DNA from: CAIWHR01 sp963734085
Lineage (GTDB): Bacteria; Pseudomonadota; Gammaproteobacteria; Burkholderiales; Casimicrobiaceae
NCBI GenBank assembly: GCA_963734085.1
Contig: CAVTFT010000016.1
Location: 25,557 to 89,556, forward strand
Direction of reading: 5' to 3'
DNA length: 64,000 nt
Positions 1 to 8,639 of the stretch are shown here, in pieces. A model generated the notes under the pieces. The model saw only the letters and a program-made list of their open reading frames with translations. It was not told the origin of the DNA and searched no databases. Each line of letters opens with the position of its first letter. The first letter of the stretch is position 1. Made by a program: the position numbers and the translations under genes.

Positions 1-465
1 CTTCACCATCTCCGAGTTGCAGATCACGGCCTTGAGCGTCGGGTCCGCGAACATCCGCGCCTCGGCCGCGAGGAGGTAGCGATGATGCGGATTCGCCGCG
101 ATGGCGAGCCGCTCGCGCCGTCCGCCCGCGCGAATGCGGGAATCCAGAAACGCGCGGTGCACGCCGTCGCCGGCACGAAAGATGTCGCAGCCCTCGATCC
201 GTTCGTGCGTCTGCACGAGGGTGGGCCGGTCGCGCGCGAGCGCCGTGTGCACCGCCTTGGCGAAGCCGACATCGCGCCAGAGGTTCCCGACGTAGAACGG
301 ATTGCAGATCACGGCTTCGATGCGAGCATCGCGCTCCCGCGGCCATTCGCGCGTGTAGATGCTGACCCGGACACCGCGATCGGCGAGCGCATCGATCGCG
401 CGCTCGACAAAGCGCTCCGCGCCGCCGAACGGCGTGTAGCGCTGGCGCACGATGCCAAGCCTCAT
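1..465 (-). CDS. Glycosyltransferase family 4, N-terminal part (runs off window)
   Basis: Reading left from the ATG at 463-465 the frame stays open to base 1, giving 155 residues and no stop, so the C-terminal part lies outside the window. The protein begins MRLGIVRQRYTPFGGAERFV, the glycine-rich N-terminal loop of GT-B glycosyltransferases of the WaaG/RfaG type, and later has LVQTHERIEG and a VICNSEMVK segment of the kind that precedes the sugar-nucleotide domain in this family. Its start overlaps the stop of the upstream heptosyltransferase (ATGA), so the two are translationally coupled. The likely role is addition of a hexose to the LPS core or another surface glycan; donor and acceptor cannot be read from this fragment. 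Confidence 0.8.
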   Translation of the reverse strand, partial: MRLGIVRQRYTPFGGAERFVERAIDALADRGVRVSIYTREWPRERDARIEAVICNPFYVGNLWRDVGFAKAVHTALARDRPTLVQTHERIEGCDIFRAGDGVHRAFLDSRIRAGGRRERLAIAANPHHRYLLAAEARMFADPTLKAVICNSEMVK

Positions 466-1577
466 CGCGGCGCGGCGTCTGCAGTTTCGGCGAGGAGGTC
501 CGCGACGGCGGCGGCAACGGCGGCGAGCGGCAGCGTCAGCAGGCAATCGGAATGGTTGCTGCCGCCGCAGCCGTTCTGGCCGCACGGGCGGCAGGAATGA
601 ACGGCGGAGGCCGCGACGCGGTGCGGGACCCGCCACGGCCCCCACGCATGTTCACCGCTCGGTCCGAACCAGGCGACGACCGGCGTGCCGACCGCGGAAG
701 CGATGTGCATCGGCGCAGTGTCGCAGCCGATGAAAATGCGCGCCGAGGTGATCAGCGCGCCCAACTCCGGCAGCGTGAGCTGGCCCGCGAGATCGACGAC
801 GGCCGCGCGTGTCGATGTCTTGATCGCCTGGATCAGCGGCGCTTCGGCGGGATCCGGTGCGCCGGTCAAGACCACCGGCCAGCCGTCGGCGGTGAGACGA
901 TCGATGAGCGCGGCCGTCGGCGCCGCGGGCCAGCATTTGAACAGCCAGCGCGACCCGGGGTGGACGACGACGAAACGGCCGCGTGGGAGCCCGTTCGCCG
1001 CGAGAACTGACGCCACCCGCGCCTCGGCTGCAGCACCGGGCACGAAGACCAGCGCCTTGTCGGCGTCGTCGGGCCAGATGCCGACGCGGCGCAGCGCGTC
1101 GAGATTCGTCTCGACCGTATGGCGCGGCGTCGATTGGGGCAGCGGGTACCGGTGGCTGAAGCACGCGCGCCAGAATCGCGCGCTCCTCGCCCGTTCGGGA
1201 GCGACCCCATAGCGCGCGCCGGTGAGACGCGCGAGCCACGCGCCGCGCGGGTGATCGGTCAGATGGACGACGAGATCGTAATGGCGCGCGCGCAGCGCAC
1301 GCCACAGCCGCCACTCGTCCGCCAGCCGCGCGACTCGTCCGCGCGACGCACGGTCGCGGTCGATCGTGTGCACGATGTCGATCGCCGGGTGCCGCTCGAG
1401 CATCGGCGCCGTCTCGCGATAGATTAGCGCATCGACGTCCGCGTGCGGGGCCGCGCGCTTCAGCACGGTGAACACGGGCGAGGCGAGCAGCACGTCGCCG
1501 TGATGCCGCAACTTGATCACGAGCGCGCGGCGGACGCGCGTCAGGTCGATCGCGTCGTCGACGGCCGGCGGAATCAT
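462..1577 (-). CDS. ADP-heptose:LPS heptosyltransferase, RfaQ-like (GT9)
   Basis: A GT-B fold transferase of 371 residues that should transfer heptose from ADP-heptose to lipopolysaccharide core at the inner membrane. The family signatures are present in order: RALVIKLRHHGDVLLASPV near the N terminus, VVHPGSRWLFKCWP in the middle, and the donor-site block CDTAPMHIASAVGTPVVAWF followed by GPSGEHAWGPW near the C terminus. A Cys-rich tail (CRPCGQNGCGG) is also typical. I start it at the ATG at 1577 (MIPPAVDD); the frame is open further upstream, but that stretch is not family-like. It resembles heptosyltransferase III (RfaQ) more than WaaC/WaaF, but the three cannot be separated with certainty by eye. 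Confidence 0.85.
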   Translation of the reverse strand: MIPPAVDDAIDLTRVRRALVIKLRHHGDVLLASPVFTVLKRAAPHADVDALIYRETAPMLERHPAIDIVHTIDRDRASRGRVARLADEWRLWRALRARHYDLVVHLTDHPRGAWLARLTGARYGVAPERARSARFWRACFSHRYPLPQSTPRHTVETNLDALRRVGIWPDDADKALVFVPGAAAEARVASVLAANGLPRGRFVVVHPGSRWLFKCWPAAPTAALIDRLTADGWPVVLTGAPDPAEAPLIQAIKTSTRAAVVDLAGQLTLPELGALITSARIFIGCDTAPMHIASAVGTPVVAWFGPSGEHAWGPWRVPHRVAASAVHSCRPCGQNGCGGSNHSDCLLTLPLAAVAAAVADLLAETADAAPR

Positions 1578-1617
1578 GGCGGCCACGATAGCAGATTCGA
1601 CCGCGGCCCCGGCGCCG

Positions 1618-2703
1618 TCATGCCGGGCCGCCCCAGCGCGGTCGGCCGGCGAGCGCAAAAAGGTAGGCGCTCGCAACGACGGGCCACGCGAGCAGCACGA
1701 CGTGCGTGAGGCCGTTGAAGTTGAGGAGATGGCCGTAGGACCACGAGAACGAAGTGAGCGGCGCGCGCGCGAACAGGAGGTCGGGCGCGAGCAGCGCGGC
1801 GAGCAGCGACGACAGCAGCGCGACCGTCGCGACGGCGACCTGCACGGGCCGCGGCAGCCAGATCGCCGCGAGCAGCAGCAGTGCGCCGCCGGCGACGCCG
1901 GTCGAAACGCCGGGCGAGAGCCAGTGCGCCCACACCGCCGGCTTGAGCAGCAGCGTCGCCGCCACGCCCTTGATCACGAGCGCAATGCCGATCATGAGCA
2001 GGATCGCGCCACCGGCGAAACGCCGGTCGCGGACGAGGAGCGCGAGGAACAGCCCGACGCCCAGCAGCTGGAAGCCGCTGTGCGCGCCCTCGAGCAACGC
2101 GGCAGCGACGTCATTGTCGGACAGCGACGCGCGCGCGGCGCCTTCGACCGGAGCCGGGGCGTCGAACGTCGTCGCGAACAGCGGAATGCCGGGGTTCACC
2201 TGGACTGCGAGCCAGATCACGAGCAGCGCAAGACCCAGATCGCCCGTCCGCCCCGGCAGGAACCAGCGCTCGCGCAGCGATGCTATCGTTCGCTTCGCCG
2301 CCGCCGAGCGCGCGAAGGCGATCCCGAGCGCGCCTCCGGCAGCGGCGCCCGCCGTGTTCGACAGGAAGTCGACGATGCTCGCATCACGCGGCGGCAGGTA
2401 CATCTGCAGGGTTTCCATCGCGAAGGACATCGTGGCGCCGACGGCGACGGCAAGCGCCATCCGTCCCGGCGGAGGCCGCCGGCGCGGAACGAGCGCGACG
2501 AAAAATCCGAACGGAAGGTAGGCGATCACGTTGGCGATCACGTCGAACCGTGTCCCGTACGTCGGCCACGGTGCCCAGAGGAAGAACGGCGTTTCCGGCG
2601 CGGGCGCGATCCACGGCGCGAAGGGCTGCAGGCTGGCGTAGACGATCGCGAGCCCGTAAAGGGCGGCGAGGAAATGCGGGAGCAGCGAACGGTGCGCGGG
2701 CAT
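1618..2703 (-). CDS. VanZ family membrane protein
   Basis: A 361-residue polytopic membrane protein. The N-terminal third matches the VanZ family: a first helix (LAALYGLAIVYASLQPF), then the DVIANVIAYLPFGFFVAL helix, then a conserved METLQMYLPPRDASIVDFLSN segment joining two further helices. The remaining two thirds add about six more hydrophobic segments, a longer arrangement than the short Gram-positive VanZ. VanZ relatives next to LPS and exopolysaccharide genes are common in betaproteobacteria, but their biochemical role is not established. It lies 40 bp upstream of the heptosyltransferase on the same strand and is probably co-transcribed with it. Confidence 0.8.
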   Translation of the reverse strand: MPAHRSLLPHFLAALYGLAIVYASLQPFAPWIAPAPETPFFLWAPWPTYGTRFDVIANVIAYLPFGFFVALVPRRRPPPGRMALAVAVGATMSFAMETLQMYLPPRDASIVDFLSNTAGAAAGGALGIAFARSAAAKRTIASLRERWFLPGRTGDLGLALLVIWLAVQVNPGIPLFATTFDAPAPVEGAARASLSDNDVAAALLEGAHSGFQLLGVGLFLALLVRDRRFAGGAILLMIGIALVIKGVAATLLLKPAVWAHWLSPGVSTGVAGGALLLLAAIWLPRPVQVAVATVALLSSLLAALLAPDLLFARAPLTSFSWSYGHLLNFNGLTHVVLLAWPVVASAYLFALAGRPRWGGPA

Positions 2704-2749
2704 CGTATGCGGTCGACGATCGATCGCCGGAGATCACCGCGGCCCGAAT

Positions 2750-3289
2750 CTACTCCGTCTGCACGCGGCGCGCGAGCGGCTTCTCCAGCACGATGGTCTC
2801 CGCGACGAAGGGCGGCGTCGCGGGCTTGATCTCGCCGGTTTCGCGGTAACCCGAGCGCCGCCAGAACGCGAGCGCGCCGGGATTGCTCGCGAGGACGCCG
2901 ATGCGCAGCGTCGTGATCTCGGGCCACGTGCGAATCGCGTCTTCGATCAACGGCAGGAAGGCGCGACCGAGGCCGCGGCGCTGCCACGGTTGCGCGATCA
3001 GCAACAGGCCGATGACCGCTTTCTCCGGTGCGTTCCAGCCGCGGATGACGTCGGCCACGCCGATCATCGTCTCGCCGGAACGGAGCGCCCAGACGCGCTG
3101 GTCGTCGTAATCGCGGCCGGAAGGAAGCGCGGTGAATGTGCTCTGCGCTTCTGCCGGACCGGGCGGGCCTCCGTAAATCGCCTCGAAATAGTCCGGCGCG
3201 GCTTCGAGCACCGCCTGCAGCGCAACCATGTCGGCGGGATCGCCTTCAAGGGCGCGCAAGGAGAGAGAGGCGTCGGCACCGATCCTCAT
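2750..3289 (-). CDS. GNAT family N-acetyltransferase
   Basis: A 179-residue acetyl-CoA-dependent N-acetyltransferase. The acetyl-CoA pyrophosphate loop is visible as AQPWQRRGLGRAFL (Q/R-x-x-G-x-G/A type), followed by the beta-5/alpha-4 region TLRIGVLASNPGALAFWRRSGY, which is characteristic of GNAT proteins. The N terminus (MRIGADASLSLRALEGDPAD) begins the fold directly, supporting the ATG at 3289. The acceptor substrate cannot be inferred. It lies between the potABCD operon and the VanZ gene, 68 bp after the potD stop, and could be read through from the transporter operon. Confidence 0.85.
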   Translation of the reverse strand: MRIGADASLSLRALEGDPADMVALQAVLEAAPDYFEAIYGGPPGPAEAQSTFTALPSGRDYDDQRVWALRSGETMIGVADVIRGWNAPEKAVIGLLLIAQPWQRRGLGRAFLPLIEDAIRTWPEITTLRIGVLASNPGALAFWRRSGYRETGEIKPATPPFVAETIVLEKPLARRVQTE

Positions 3290-3357
3290 GGGGCGAGCGG
3301 CGGCAGAAGAAGCAAAACGCCCACCGCGCGGCGGACGTTGAAGCGGCAAATCCGTGA

Positions 3358-4425
3358 TCAGCGCCCGGCCTTGATCTCCGTCCACAATTTGCTGCGCAGC
3401 CGCCGTTGCGGGCCGGTCAGGTCCTTCAGCTGCTCGAGCTTCGCCTCCACGGCCTTGTCCGGGAAGATCGCGGGATTCTTGAGGAGCTCCGGCTTGATGT
3501 ACTTGATCGCCTCCACGTTCGGATTGCCCGAGCCGATCAGGTTGGTGAGCTCCGCGGAATTCTTGCCCTCGAGCAGATAGTTCATGAACATCAGCGCGAG
3601 ATCGGGCCGCGGCGCGCCCTTCTGGATCACCATGTTGTCGACGGCGAGCACGGCGCCTTCCTTCGGCATGCCCTGCAGGATGTGGAATGGCCGTCCGGCC
3701 GCCTGCGCGTCCTGGTTCGCCTGGAAGATGTCGTTCGAATAGCCATGGACGAGCCAGATGTTGCCGACGGTGAGCTCCTTGATGTACGACGACGCGTTGA
3801 ACGCGGCCCAGTAGGGCTTCGCTTTCTTGATGACGGCCACCGCCTCGTTCCAGTGCTTCGGGTCGACGTCGTTCGCCGAGTAGCCGAGATACTTGAGCGC
3901 GGCGGCGAAGAGCTCGTTCGCGCTGTCGAGCACGGTGATGCGGCCCTTGATCTTCTCGAGGTACTTCGGATCGAAAACCACGGCCCATGTGTCGGTGGGC
4001 AGCCCCAACTCTCTGATCTTCACGTCGTTGTATCCAATGATCGTCGTCGACATCGCATAGGGCACCGAATACTTGTTGCCCGGGTCGAACGGCGTGTTCA
4101 TGTAGATCGGGTTGATGTTCTTCAGGTTCGGCAGCTTCGCCTTGTCGATCGGCATCAGCTGGCCGCCCTTGATCAGCGCCTCGACGGCGTTGGACGTCGG
4201 CACCATGACGTCGTAGCCCTTGGCGCCGGCGGCGAGCTTCGCGAGCAGTTCCTCGTTGTCCGAGTAGTAGGTCTGGACGACCTCGCATTTGCAGAGGTCC
4301 TCGAAGCGCTTGACCGTTTCCGGCGCGATGTAGTTGTTCCAGTTGTAGAAGTGCAGCTGGTCCTTGGCGGCTGCCGCCGGTGCGGCGATGACGAGCGAAG
4401 CGAGCAAGAGCACAAGTCGTTTCAT
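3358..4425 (-). CDS. potD: Polyamine ABC transporter, periplasmic binding protein
   Basis: A 355-residue solute-binding protein for putrescine/spermidine. It has a clean Sec signal peptide (MKRLVLLLASLVIAAPAAAA, cleavage before KDQL), followed by the family-typical LHFYNWNNYIAPETVKRFED. Acidic and aromatic polyamine contacts of the PotD/PotF type appear to be kept, for example YYSDNEELLAKL, VPYAMSTTIIGYN and YSNDIFQANQD. It is the last gene of a four-gene operon (potA, potB, potC, potD), only 3 bp after potC, as expected for a complete importer. PotD and PotF preferences cannot be separated by eye. Confidence 0.92.
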   Translation of the reverse strand: MKRLVLLLASLVIAAPAAAAKDQLHFYNWNNYIAPETVKRFEDLCKCEVVQTYYSDNEELLAKLAAGAKGYDVMVPTSNAVEALIKGGQLMPIDKAKLPNLKNINPIYMNTPFDPGNKYSVPYAMSTTIIGYNDVKIRELGLPTDTWAVVFDPKYLEKIKGRITVLDSANELFAAALKYLGYSANDVDPKHWNEAVAVIKKAKPYWAAFNASSYIKELTVGNIWLVHGYSNDIFQANQDAQAAGRPFHILQGMPKEGAVLAVDNMVIQKGAPRPDLALMFMNYLLEGKNSAELTNLIGSGNPNVEAIKYIKPELLKNPAIFPDKAVEAKLEQLKDLTGPQRRLRSKLWTEIKAGR

Positions 4426-4428
4426 GGG

Positions 4429-5208
4429 TCACTCCCGTTCGGTTTGCAGAAGGCTGGGCGAGAGCCTGGAGGCGATGATGATGAGCGCTAACGTCAACAG
4501 CATCAAGAGCGTTGACACCGCGTTGACCTCCGGGGTCACCGCGATCTTGATCATCGAGTAGATCTGCAGCGGCAGCGTGACGGTCCCCGCGCCGGCAGTG
4601 AAGAAGGTGATCACGAAGTCGTCGATCGACAGCGTGAACGCCATCAGCGCGCCGGCGATCACGCCCGGCATGATCAGCGGCAGCGTCACGTAGCGGAAGG
4701 CGTTCCACGGCGTCGCGCCGCAGTCGCGCGCGGCCTCGATCAGGTCCTCGTCCATGCCGGCGAGGCGCGCGCGGACGACGATCGCGACGAAGCCGATGCA
4801 AAAGGTGATGTGCGCGAGCGCGACCGAGACCAGCCCCAGCGTGAAATTGAGCAGCACGAAAAAGATCAGCAGCGAGACGCCCATCAGGATCTCGGGGATT
4901 GCGATCGGCGCGAGCACGAGGCCGGACAGGAGCCGCATCCGGTGCCGGTAGAGCGCCACGCCGGCCATCGTCCCCAGCACCGTCGACACGGCGCTCGCCA
5001 CGAGCCCGATCGCGAGCGAGTTGCCCGCGGCCACCAGCATGTCATCGTCGTGGAAGAGCTTGTCGTACCAGCCGAGCGTGAAGCCGACCCATTCGGCATT
5101 CAAGCGCGAGTCGTTGAACGAGTAGACGACGACGATGACGAGCGGGATGTAGAGGAACGCGTAGCCCGCCGCCGCTGCGAGCCAGAGCCCGTACGGGCGC
5201 CTACGCAC
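4429..5208 (-). CDS. potC: Polyamine ABC transporter permease PotC
   Basis: A 259-residue inner-membrane permease with about six transmembrane helices, starting MRRRPYGLWLAAAAGYAFLY. The EAA loop that docks on the ATPase is EAARDCGATPWNAFRYVTLP, close to the consensus EAAxxxGxxxxxxFxxxxLP. It overlaps the 3' end of potB by 8 bp, so translation is coupled, and its stop is 3 bp before potD. Together with PotB it should form the heterodimeric channel driven by PotA. Confidence 0.93.
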   Translation of the reverse strand: MRRRPYGLWLAAAAGYAFLYIPLVIVVVYSFNDSRLNAEWVGFTLGWYDKLFHDDDMLVAAGNSLAIGLVASAVSTVLGTMAGVALYRHRMRLLSGLVLAPIAIPEILMGVSLLIFFVLLNFTLGLVSVALAHITFCIGFVAIVVRARLAGMDEDLIEAARDCGATPWNAFRYVTLPLIMPGVIAGALMAFTLSIDDFVITFFTAGAGTVTLPLQIYSMIKIAVTPEVNAVSTLLMLLTLALIIIASRLSPSLLQTERE

Positions 5209-6121
5209 GGGAGGCCTCGACGCTCGACGGCGTCACGAGATTGCGCCGGCCGACCCACGCCGCCAGCGCCGCGAGCACGAGCGCGGCGACGGTCAGCACG
5301 ATCGACAGCACGCTGCCGAACGGCCAGTCGCGCGTCTCGAGAAACTGCTGCTTGATCACGTTGCCGATCAGGCTGTCGTCCGGACCCCCGAGGATGTCGG
5401 GGATCGCAAAGATGCCGAGCGCCGGAATGAACACCAGCGCGGCGCCGGCGTAAACGCCCGGCAGCGACAACGGGAAGGTGATCCGCCAGAAGCGCTGCCA
5501 GCGGTTCGCGCCGAGGTCCTGCGCCGCGTCGAGCAGCGACTGGTCGTGCTTTTCCAGATTCGCGTAGAGCGGCAGCACCATGAACGGCAGGTGCACGTAG
5601 ACCAGGCAGACGAGCACCGCGAACGAGCTGAACAGCAGCGGCACCGCCTCGTGCCCGAACGCGGCGAGGACGCCGTTGACGCCGCGCGCAAGCGCCGCCT
5701 GCGGGCCGAGGATGATCATCCACGCGTAGATGCGGATCAGGAAATTGCTCCAGAACGGAAGGATCACGAGGAGGAGCAGCAGATTCCGGTACTGTTTCCC
5801 GGCCCGGGCGATCAGCACCGCCAGCGGATAGGCGAGCGCGAGGCAGAAGAGCGTCGTCGCCAACGCATACCCGACCGACTTCAGGAAGATCTCGGCGTAG
5901 ACCGACTCGGTGAAGAAGCGTGCGTAGCTGTCGAGGTTGAGATCGAGCTTGCCGGCAGGATCGACGAGCGGCGCGAGGCCGCCGAAGTCGCCCGGCGTGC
6001 GAAACGAGGCCAGCACCATGATCAGCGTCGGCGCGGCGAAGAACACGAGCAGGTAGAGAAGCGGCGGGCCGCTCACCAGCCACTTGCCCCAGCGCGGGAA
6101 CCGGTGCGTCCTGCGTGTCAT
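5201..6121 (-). CDS. potB: Polyamine ABC transporter permease PotB
   Basis: A 306-residue permease, the partner of PotC. After a basic N terminus (MTRRTHRFPRWGKW) there are about six membrane helices, and the cytoplasmic EAA-type loop reads DAAQDLGANRWQRFWRITFP. The frame is open far upstream into potA, but the ATG at 6121 gives the right N terminus and an ATGA overlap with the potA stop (6118-6120). The long periplasmic stretch after helix 1 (FGGLAPLVDPAGKLDLNLDS) is normal for PotB. Confidence 0.93.
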   Translation of the reverse strand: MTRRTHRFPRWGKWLVSGPPLLYLLVFFAAPTLIMVLASFRTPGDFGGLAPLVDPAGKLDLNLDSYARFFTESVYAEIFLKSVGYALATTLFCLALAYPLAVLIARAGKQYRNLLLLLVILPFWSNFLIRIYAWMIILGPQAALARGVNGVLAAFGHEAVPLLFSSFAVLVCLVYVHLPFMVLPLYANLEKHDQSLLDAAQDLGANRWQRFWRITFPLSLPGVYAGAALVFIPALGIFAIPDILGGPDDSLIGNVIKQQFLETRDWPFGSVLSIVLTVAALVLAALAAWVGRRNLVTPSSVEASRA

Positions 6122-7203
6122 TCGGGAATGAAGTGCCCGGCGGCGACCGGCCAGGTCATTTCGACCGCGTCGCCCACCTCGAAAAACTTGGTGCGGCCGG
6201 ACGCGGAATTGGCGAGCAGCGCTTCGATCTTCTGACCGCCGGGGGTGTCGACCTTGTAGACGGTGACGTCGCCCATGTAGAGGAGATCGGACACCGTGCC
6301 GCGGTAGTGGTTGTCCGGCGTGTCGGCCGGCGCGGCGGCCGCGATCCTGATCTTTTCGGGACGCAGCGCGACGGTCGCGGAGCGGCCGGTCGACAGCGCA
6401 GTCTCCGCGGCGACGCGCACCGGCCCCAATCCGGCGACATCCACGGTGACGATGCCTCCACCGTTTGCGGTAACCGGCCCTGACAGCAGGTTGCAATGGC
6501 CGATGAAATCGGCGACGAAGCGGGTCGTCGGGAAACCGTAGATCTTCGAGGGCTCGCCCGACTGCTCGACCTTGCCCTTGTTCATCACGGCGATCCGGTG
6601 GGAGAGCGCGAGTGCTTCCGTCTGGTCGTGCGTCACGTAGACGAACGTGATGCCGACTTCCTTCTGCAGGTTGATCAACTCGAGCTGCATGTCCTCGCGG
6701 AGCTTCGCGTCGAGCGCCGCGAGCGGCTCGTCGAGGAGCAGCACGGTGGGGTGGGTGACGAGCGCCCGGGCAATTGCGACGCGCTGCTTCTGGCCCCCTG
6801 AGAGCTCGTGCGGATAGCGCTTCCCGAACCCGGTCAGGCGCACGTCCTCGAGCGCCGCCTCGATCTTCGCCGGAATCTGCGCCGCGGGCGTCTTCGCCAT
6901 CTGCAGCGGGAAAGCGACGTTCCCTTCCACCGTCATGTGCGGAAACAGCGCGTAGCTCTGGAAGACCGTCCGGACGGGGCGGGCCTCGGGCGGCCGGTCA
7001 GCCAGGTCCTCGCCGTTCAACAGGATCCGGCCGGCATCGGGGGTGAGGAAGCCCGCGATCATCCGCAACAGTGTCGTCTTGCCGCAGCCGGAGGGCCCGA
7101 GCAGCGTGAAGAACTCGCCGGCATCGATGGCCAGGCTGACGCCGTCGACCGCCGTGAAATCGCCGAAACGGCGCGTTACGTTCTCGATTGCAAGGAGCGC
7201 CAT
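6118..7203 (-). CDS. potA: Polyamine ABC transporter ATP-binding protein PotA
   Basis: A 361-residue ATPase that energises import through PotBC. Walker A is GPSGCGKT (residues 36-43), the signature is LSGGQKQR, Walker B is VLLLDEPLAALD, and the H-loop is YVTHDQTEAL. The C-terminal quarter is a TOBE-type domain as in PotA/CysA/MalK ATPases. The start at 7203 (MALLAIENVTRRFG) is the natural first residue of the domain; upstream codons in the same frame look non-coding. It is the first gene of potABCD. Confidence 0.94.
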   Translation of the reverse strand: MALLAIENVTRRFGDFTAVDGVSLAIDAGEFFTLLGPSGCGKTTLLRMIAGFLTPDAGRILLNGEDLADRPPEARPVRTVFQSYALFPHMTVEGNVAFPLQMAKTPAAQIPAKIEAALEDVRLTGFGKRYPHELSGGQKQRVAIARALVTHPTVLLLDEPLAALDAKLREDMQLELINLQKEVGITFVYVTHDQTEALALSHRIAVMNKGKVEQSGEPSKIYGFPTTRFVADFIGHCNLLSGPVTANGGGIVTVDVAGLGPVRVAAETALSTGRSATVALRPEKIRIAAAAPADTPDNHYRGTVSDLLYMGDVTVYKVDTPGGQKIEALLANSASGRTKFFEVGDAVEMTWPVAAGHFIPE

Positions 7204-7243
7204 CGGGCGGACCAGCGGGCGGGCGGCGGGAGAAAGACGGCGG

Positions 7244-7251
7244 ATTGTATA
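7244..7251 (-). promoter_or_regulatory. Probable -10 region of the potABCD promoter
   Basis: On the minus strand the sequence TTTTGCTATACAATCC contains an extended -10 (TGC-TATACAAT) about 45 bp upstream of the potA start codon. No convincing -35 hexamer is seen, which fits an extended -10 promoter. The neighbouring plus-strand gene begins about 180 bp away, so this is a divergent intergenic region. Confidence 0.4.
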
Positions 7252-7432
7252 GCAAAACCCTGTTTTCGTTGCCCTTTGCGCTGCGGTCGCGCCGCGGTCC
7301 CGACGTGGAGCGCGTCGGCGCTGCTGCTCGCGGCGCGTGAAACTTTGCGTGCCCGCGTTGTGTCGGCGCTGGCGCCGGGTCGGCCGTTCGACGGAGTGCG
7401 AGTGCCCGATGCACCGAGTACAGTCCGTGGCC

Positions 7433-8188
7433 ATGACCGCGTCGCCACCAAAGCCTTCGCTGCTCGAATCGCTGCGCGAGCGTTCAGACACCGTGCGCAA
7501 CGCCGACCAGGCGAACCGGCGGCCGTTGGGCGACGCGCTCAAGGACACCGATCGTCGCCTGGTCGCGGCCTTTCGCTGGCTCGACGAGGCGCAGGGCCAC
7601 CTCGAAGTGATCCGGCCCGTCGTCGCCCACCGCTTCACGATCGAGCCGGTGCTGACGATCATCAAGCCGCGCTACGACCGCGGCTTCGTCGCCTATCGTC
7701 GCAGCGAATTTCTCGGCATGGACTTAGTCGAGCGCGTCGAGCTCTTCTACCGGCTGGCGGGGGACGCGCCGATCCGGGTGAAGACGCGGCTCGGCGCGGC
7801 CGCCGCAATGGGCGAGCGGCTGCGCGCCGCGCAACTCGATTTTCAGTACCAGGTCGAGCAGGACGAGACGCGGGCGGTCCGCTGCGGCGTCTTCAGCGTC
7901 ATGCCGGCGGTGACGGCGTCGGTGCGCTTCGTGCCCGATTACCGGCGGATGGTGGTGACGGCGATGCTGCGCAACGTCGATCGCCTGGAGACGGTGACGC
8001 TCGAGTTCCGCCCTGACGCGCTCGGCGAGCCCGCGCTCGAGGATCTCGTCCGCCTGATTACAGGCGAGGCCAACACGTTCCTCAAGCGCGCGCCGCTCGC
8101 CGGCATCGGCGCGAAGCCCGTCGCGCCCGCGGGCGACGCGGTCACGGGCATCCTCTTGCTCTCGCGTTACGGGGGTGCCGCCAGGTAG
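7433..8188 (+). CDS. Conserved hypothetical protein (251 aa)
   Basis: A soluble protein of 251 residues that I do not recognise as a characterised family. It starts MTASPPKPSLLESLRERSDT; earlier in-frame codons (from 7337) are Arg/Cys-rich and not protein-like, so I chose the ATG at 7433. There is no signal peptide or membrane helix. The middle contains alternating beta-type segments (HRFTIEPVLTIIKPRYDRGF, then VRFVPDYRRMVVTAMLRNVD), and the tail is helical. It is the first gene of a short plus-strand pair, diverging from potABCD and followed by an SPW-repeat protein. Confidence 0.65.
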   Translation: MTASPPKPSLLESLRERSDTVRNADQANRRPLGDALKDTDRRLVAAFRWLDEAQGHLEVIRPVVAHRFTIEPVLTIIKPRYDRGFVAYRRSEFLGMDLVERVELFYRLAGDAPIRVKTRLGAAAAMGERLRAAQLDFQYQVEQDETRAVRCGVFSVMPAVTASVRFVPDYRRMVVTAMLRNVDRLETVTLEFRPDALGEPALEDLVRLITGEANTFLKRAPLAGIGAKPVAPAGDAVTGILLLSRYGGAAR

Positions 8189-8270
8189 CAGCGCGAGCCG
8201 CTCTGGAACGGCAGGCCCGGCGCTGCGGTCAAACACTTTACTCGCGAGCTTTCGTGCGTGGAGGGGCAGG

Positions 8271-8636
8271 ATGACCAAACTCCGATGGCAGGATGTGGCG
8301 AGCCTCGCGCTCGGGATCTGGATCGCGCTGTCGCCGTGGATCCTCGGATTCGCCGAGGAATTGCCGCCGGCGACGTGGAATGCACTGATTCTCGGCGCGA
8401 TCATCGTGATGCTGGCGGCGGTCGACCTCGATACGCCGGCACGATGGGAAGCCGCTGCGAGCATCGTGCTGGGCGCATGGGCCGTTGTCTCACCGGTGGC
8501 GCTGGGCTTTGCCGCGAACCGCGAGGCGACGCTCTGCATGTTCGCCGCCGGCGTGGCGATCGTCGTGCTGGGCTCGTGGACGCTCGCCAGCGCGCGGCGC
8601 GAGCAGCGACGCGACGAGACGGTCCACGACCACTGA
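8271..8636 (+). CDS. SPW-repeat membrane protein
   Basis: A 121-residue membrane protein with two SPW-type repeats, each a helix pair: LGIWIALSPWILGF near the N terminus and LGAWAVVSPVALGF in the second half. In the second copy the Trp after Ser-Pro is replaced by Val. Four hydrophobic segments are expected and the C terminus is charged. The ATG at 8271 follows a good ribosome binding site (GGAGGGG). The function of SPW-repeat proteins is unknown. It converges on ubiB with only 3 bp between the two stops. Confidence 0.8.
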   Translation: MTKLRWQDVASLALGIWIALSPWILGFAEELPPATWNALILGAIIVMLAAVDLDTPARWEAAASIVLGAWAVVSPVALGFAANREATLCMFAAGVAIVVLGSWTLASARREQRRDETVHDH

Positions 8637-8639
8637 CAG

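Noticed and set aside
1513..2829. Long plus-strand open frame antisense to the VanZ gene
   Set aside because: Arg/Gln/Glu-rich translation without domains, typical of a shadow frame in GC-rich DNA; the minus strand encodes a clear membrane protein.
2750..4801. 683-codon minus-strand frame covering GNAT and part of the polyamine operon
   Set aside because: Only its last 179 codons (from 3289) are a real GNAT protein; the upstream part is a shadow of potD/potC in a different frame.
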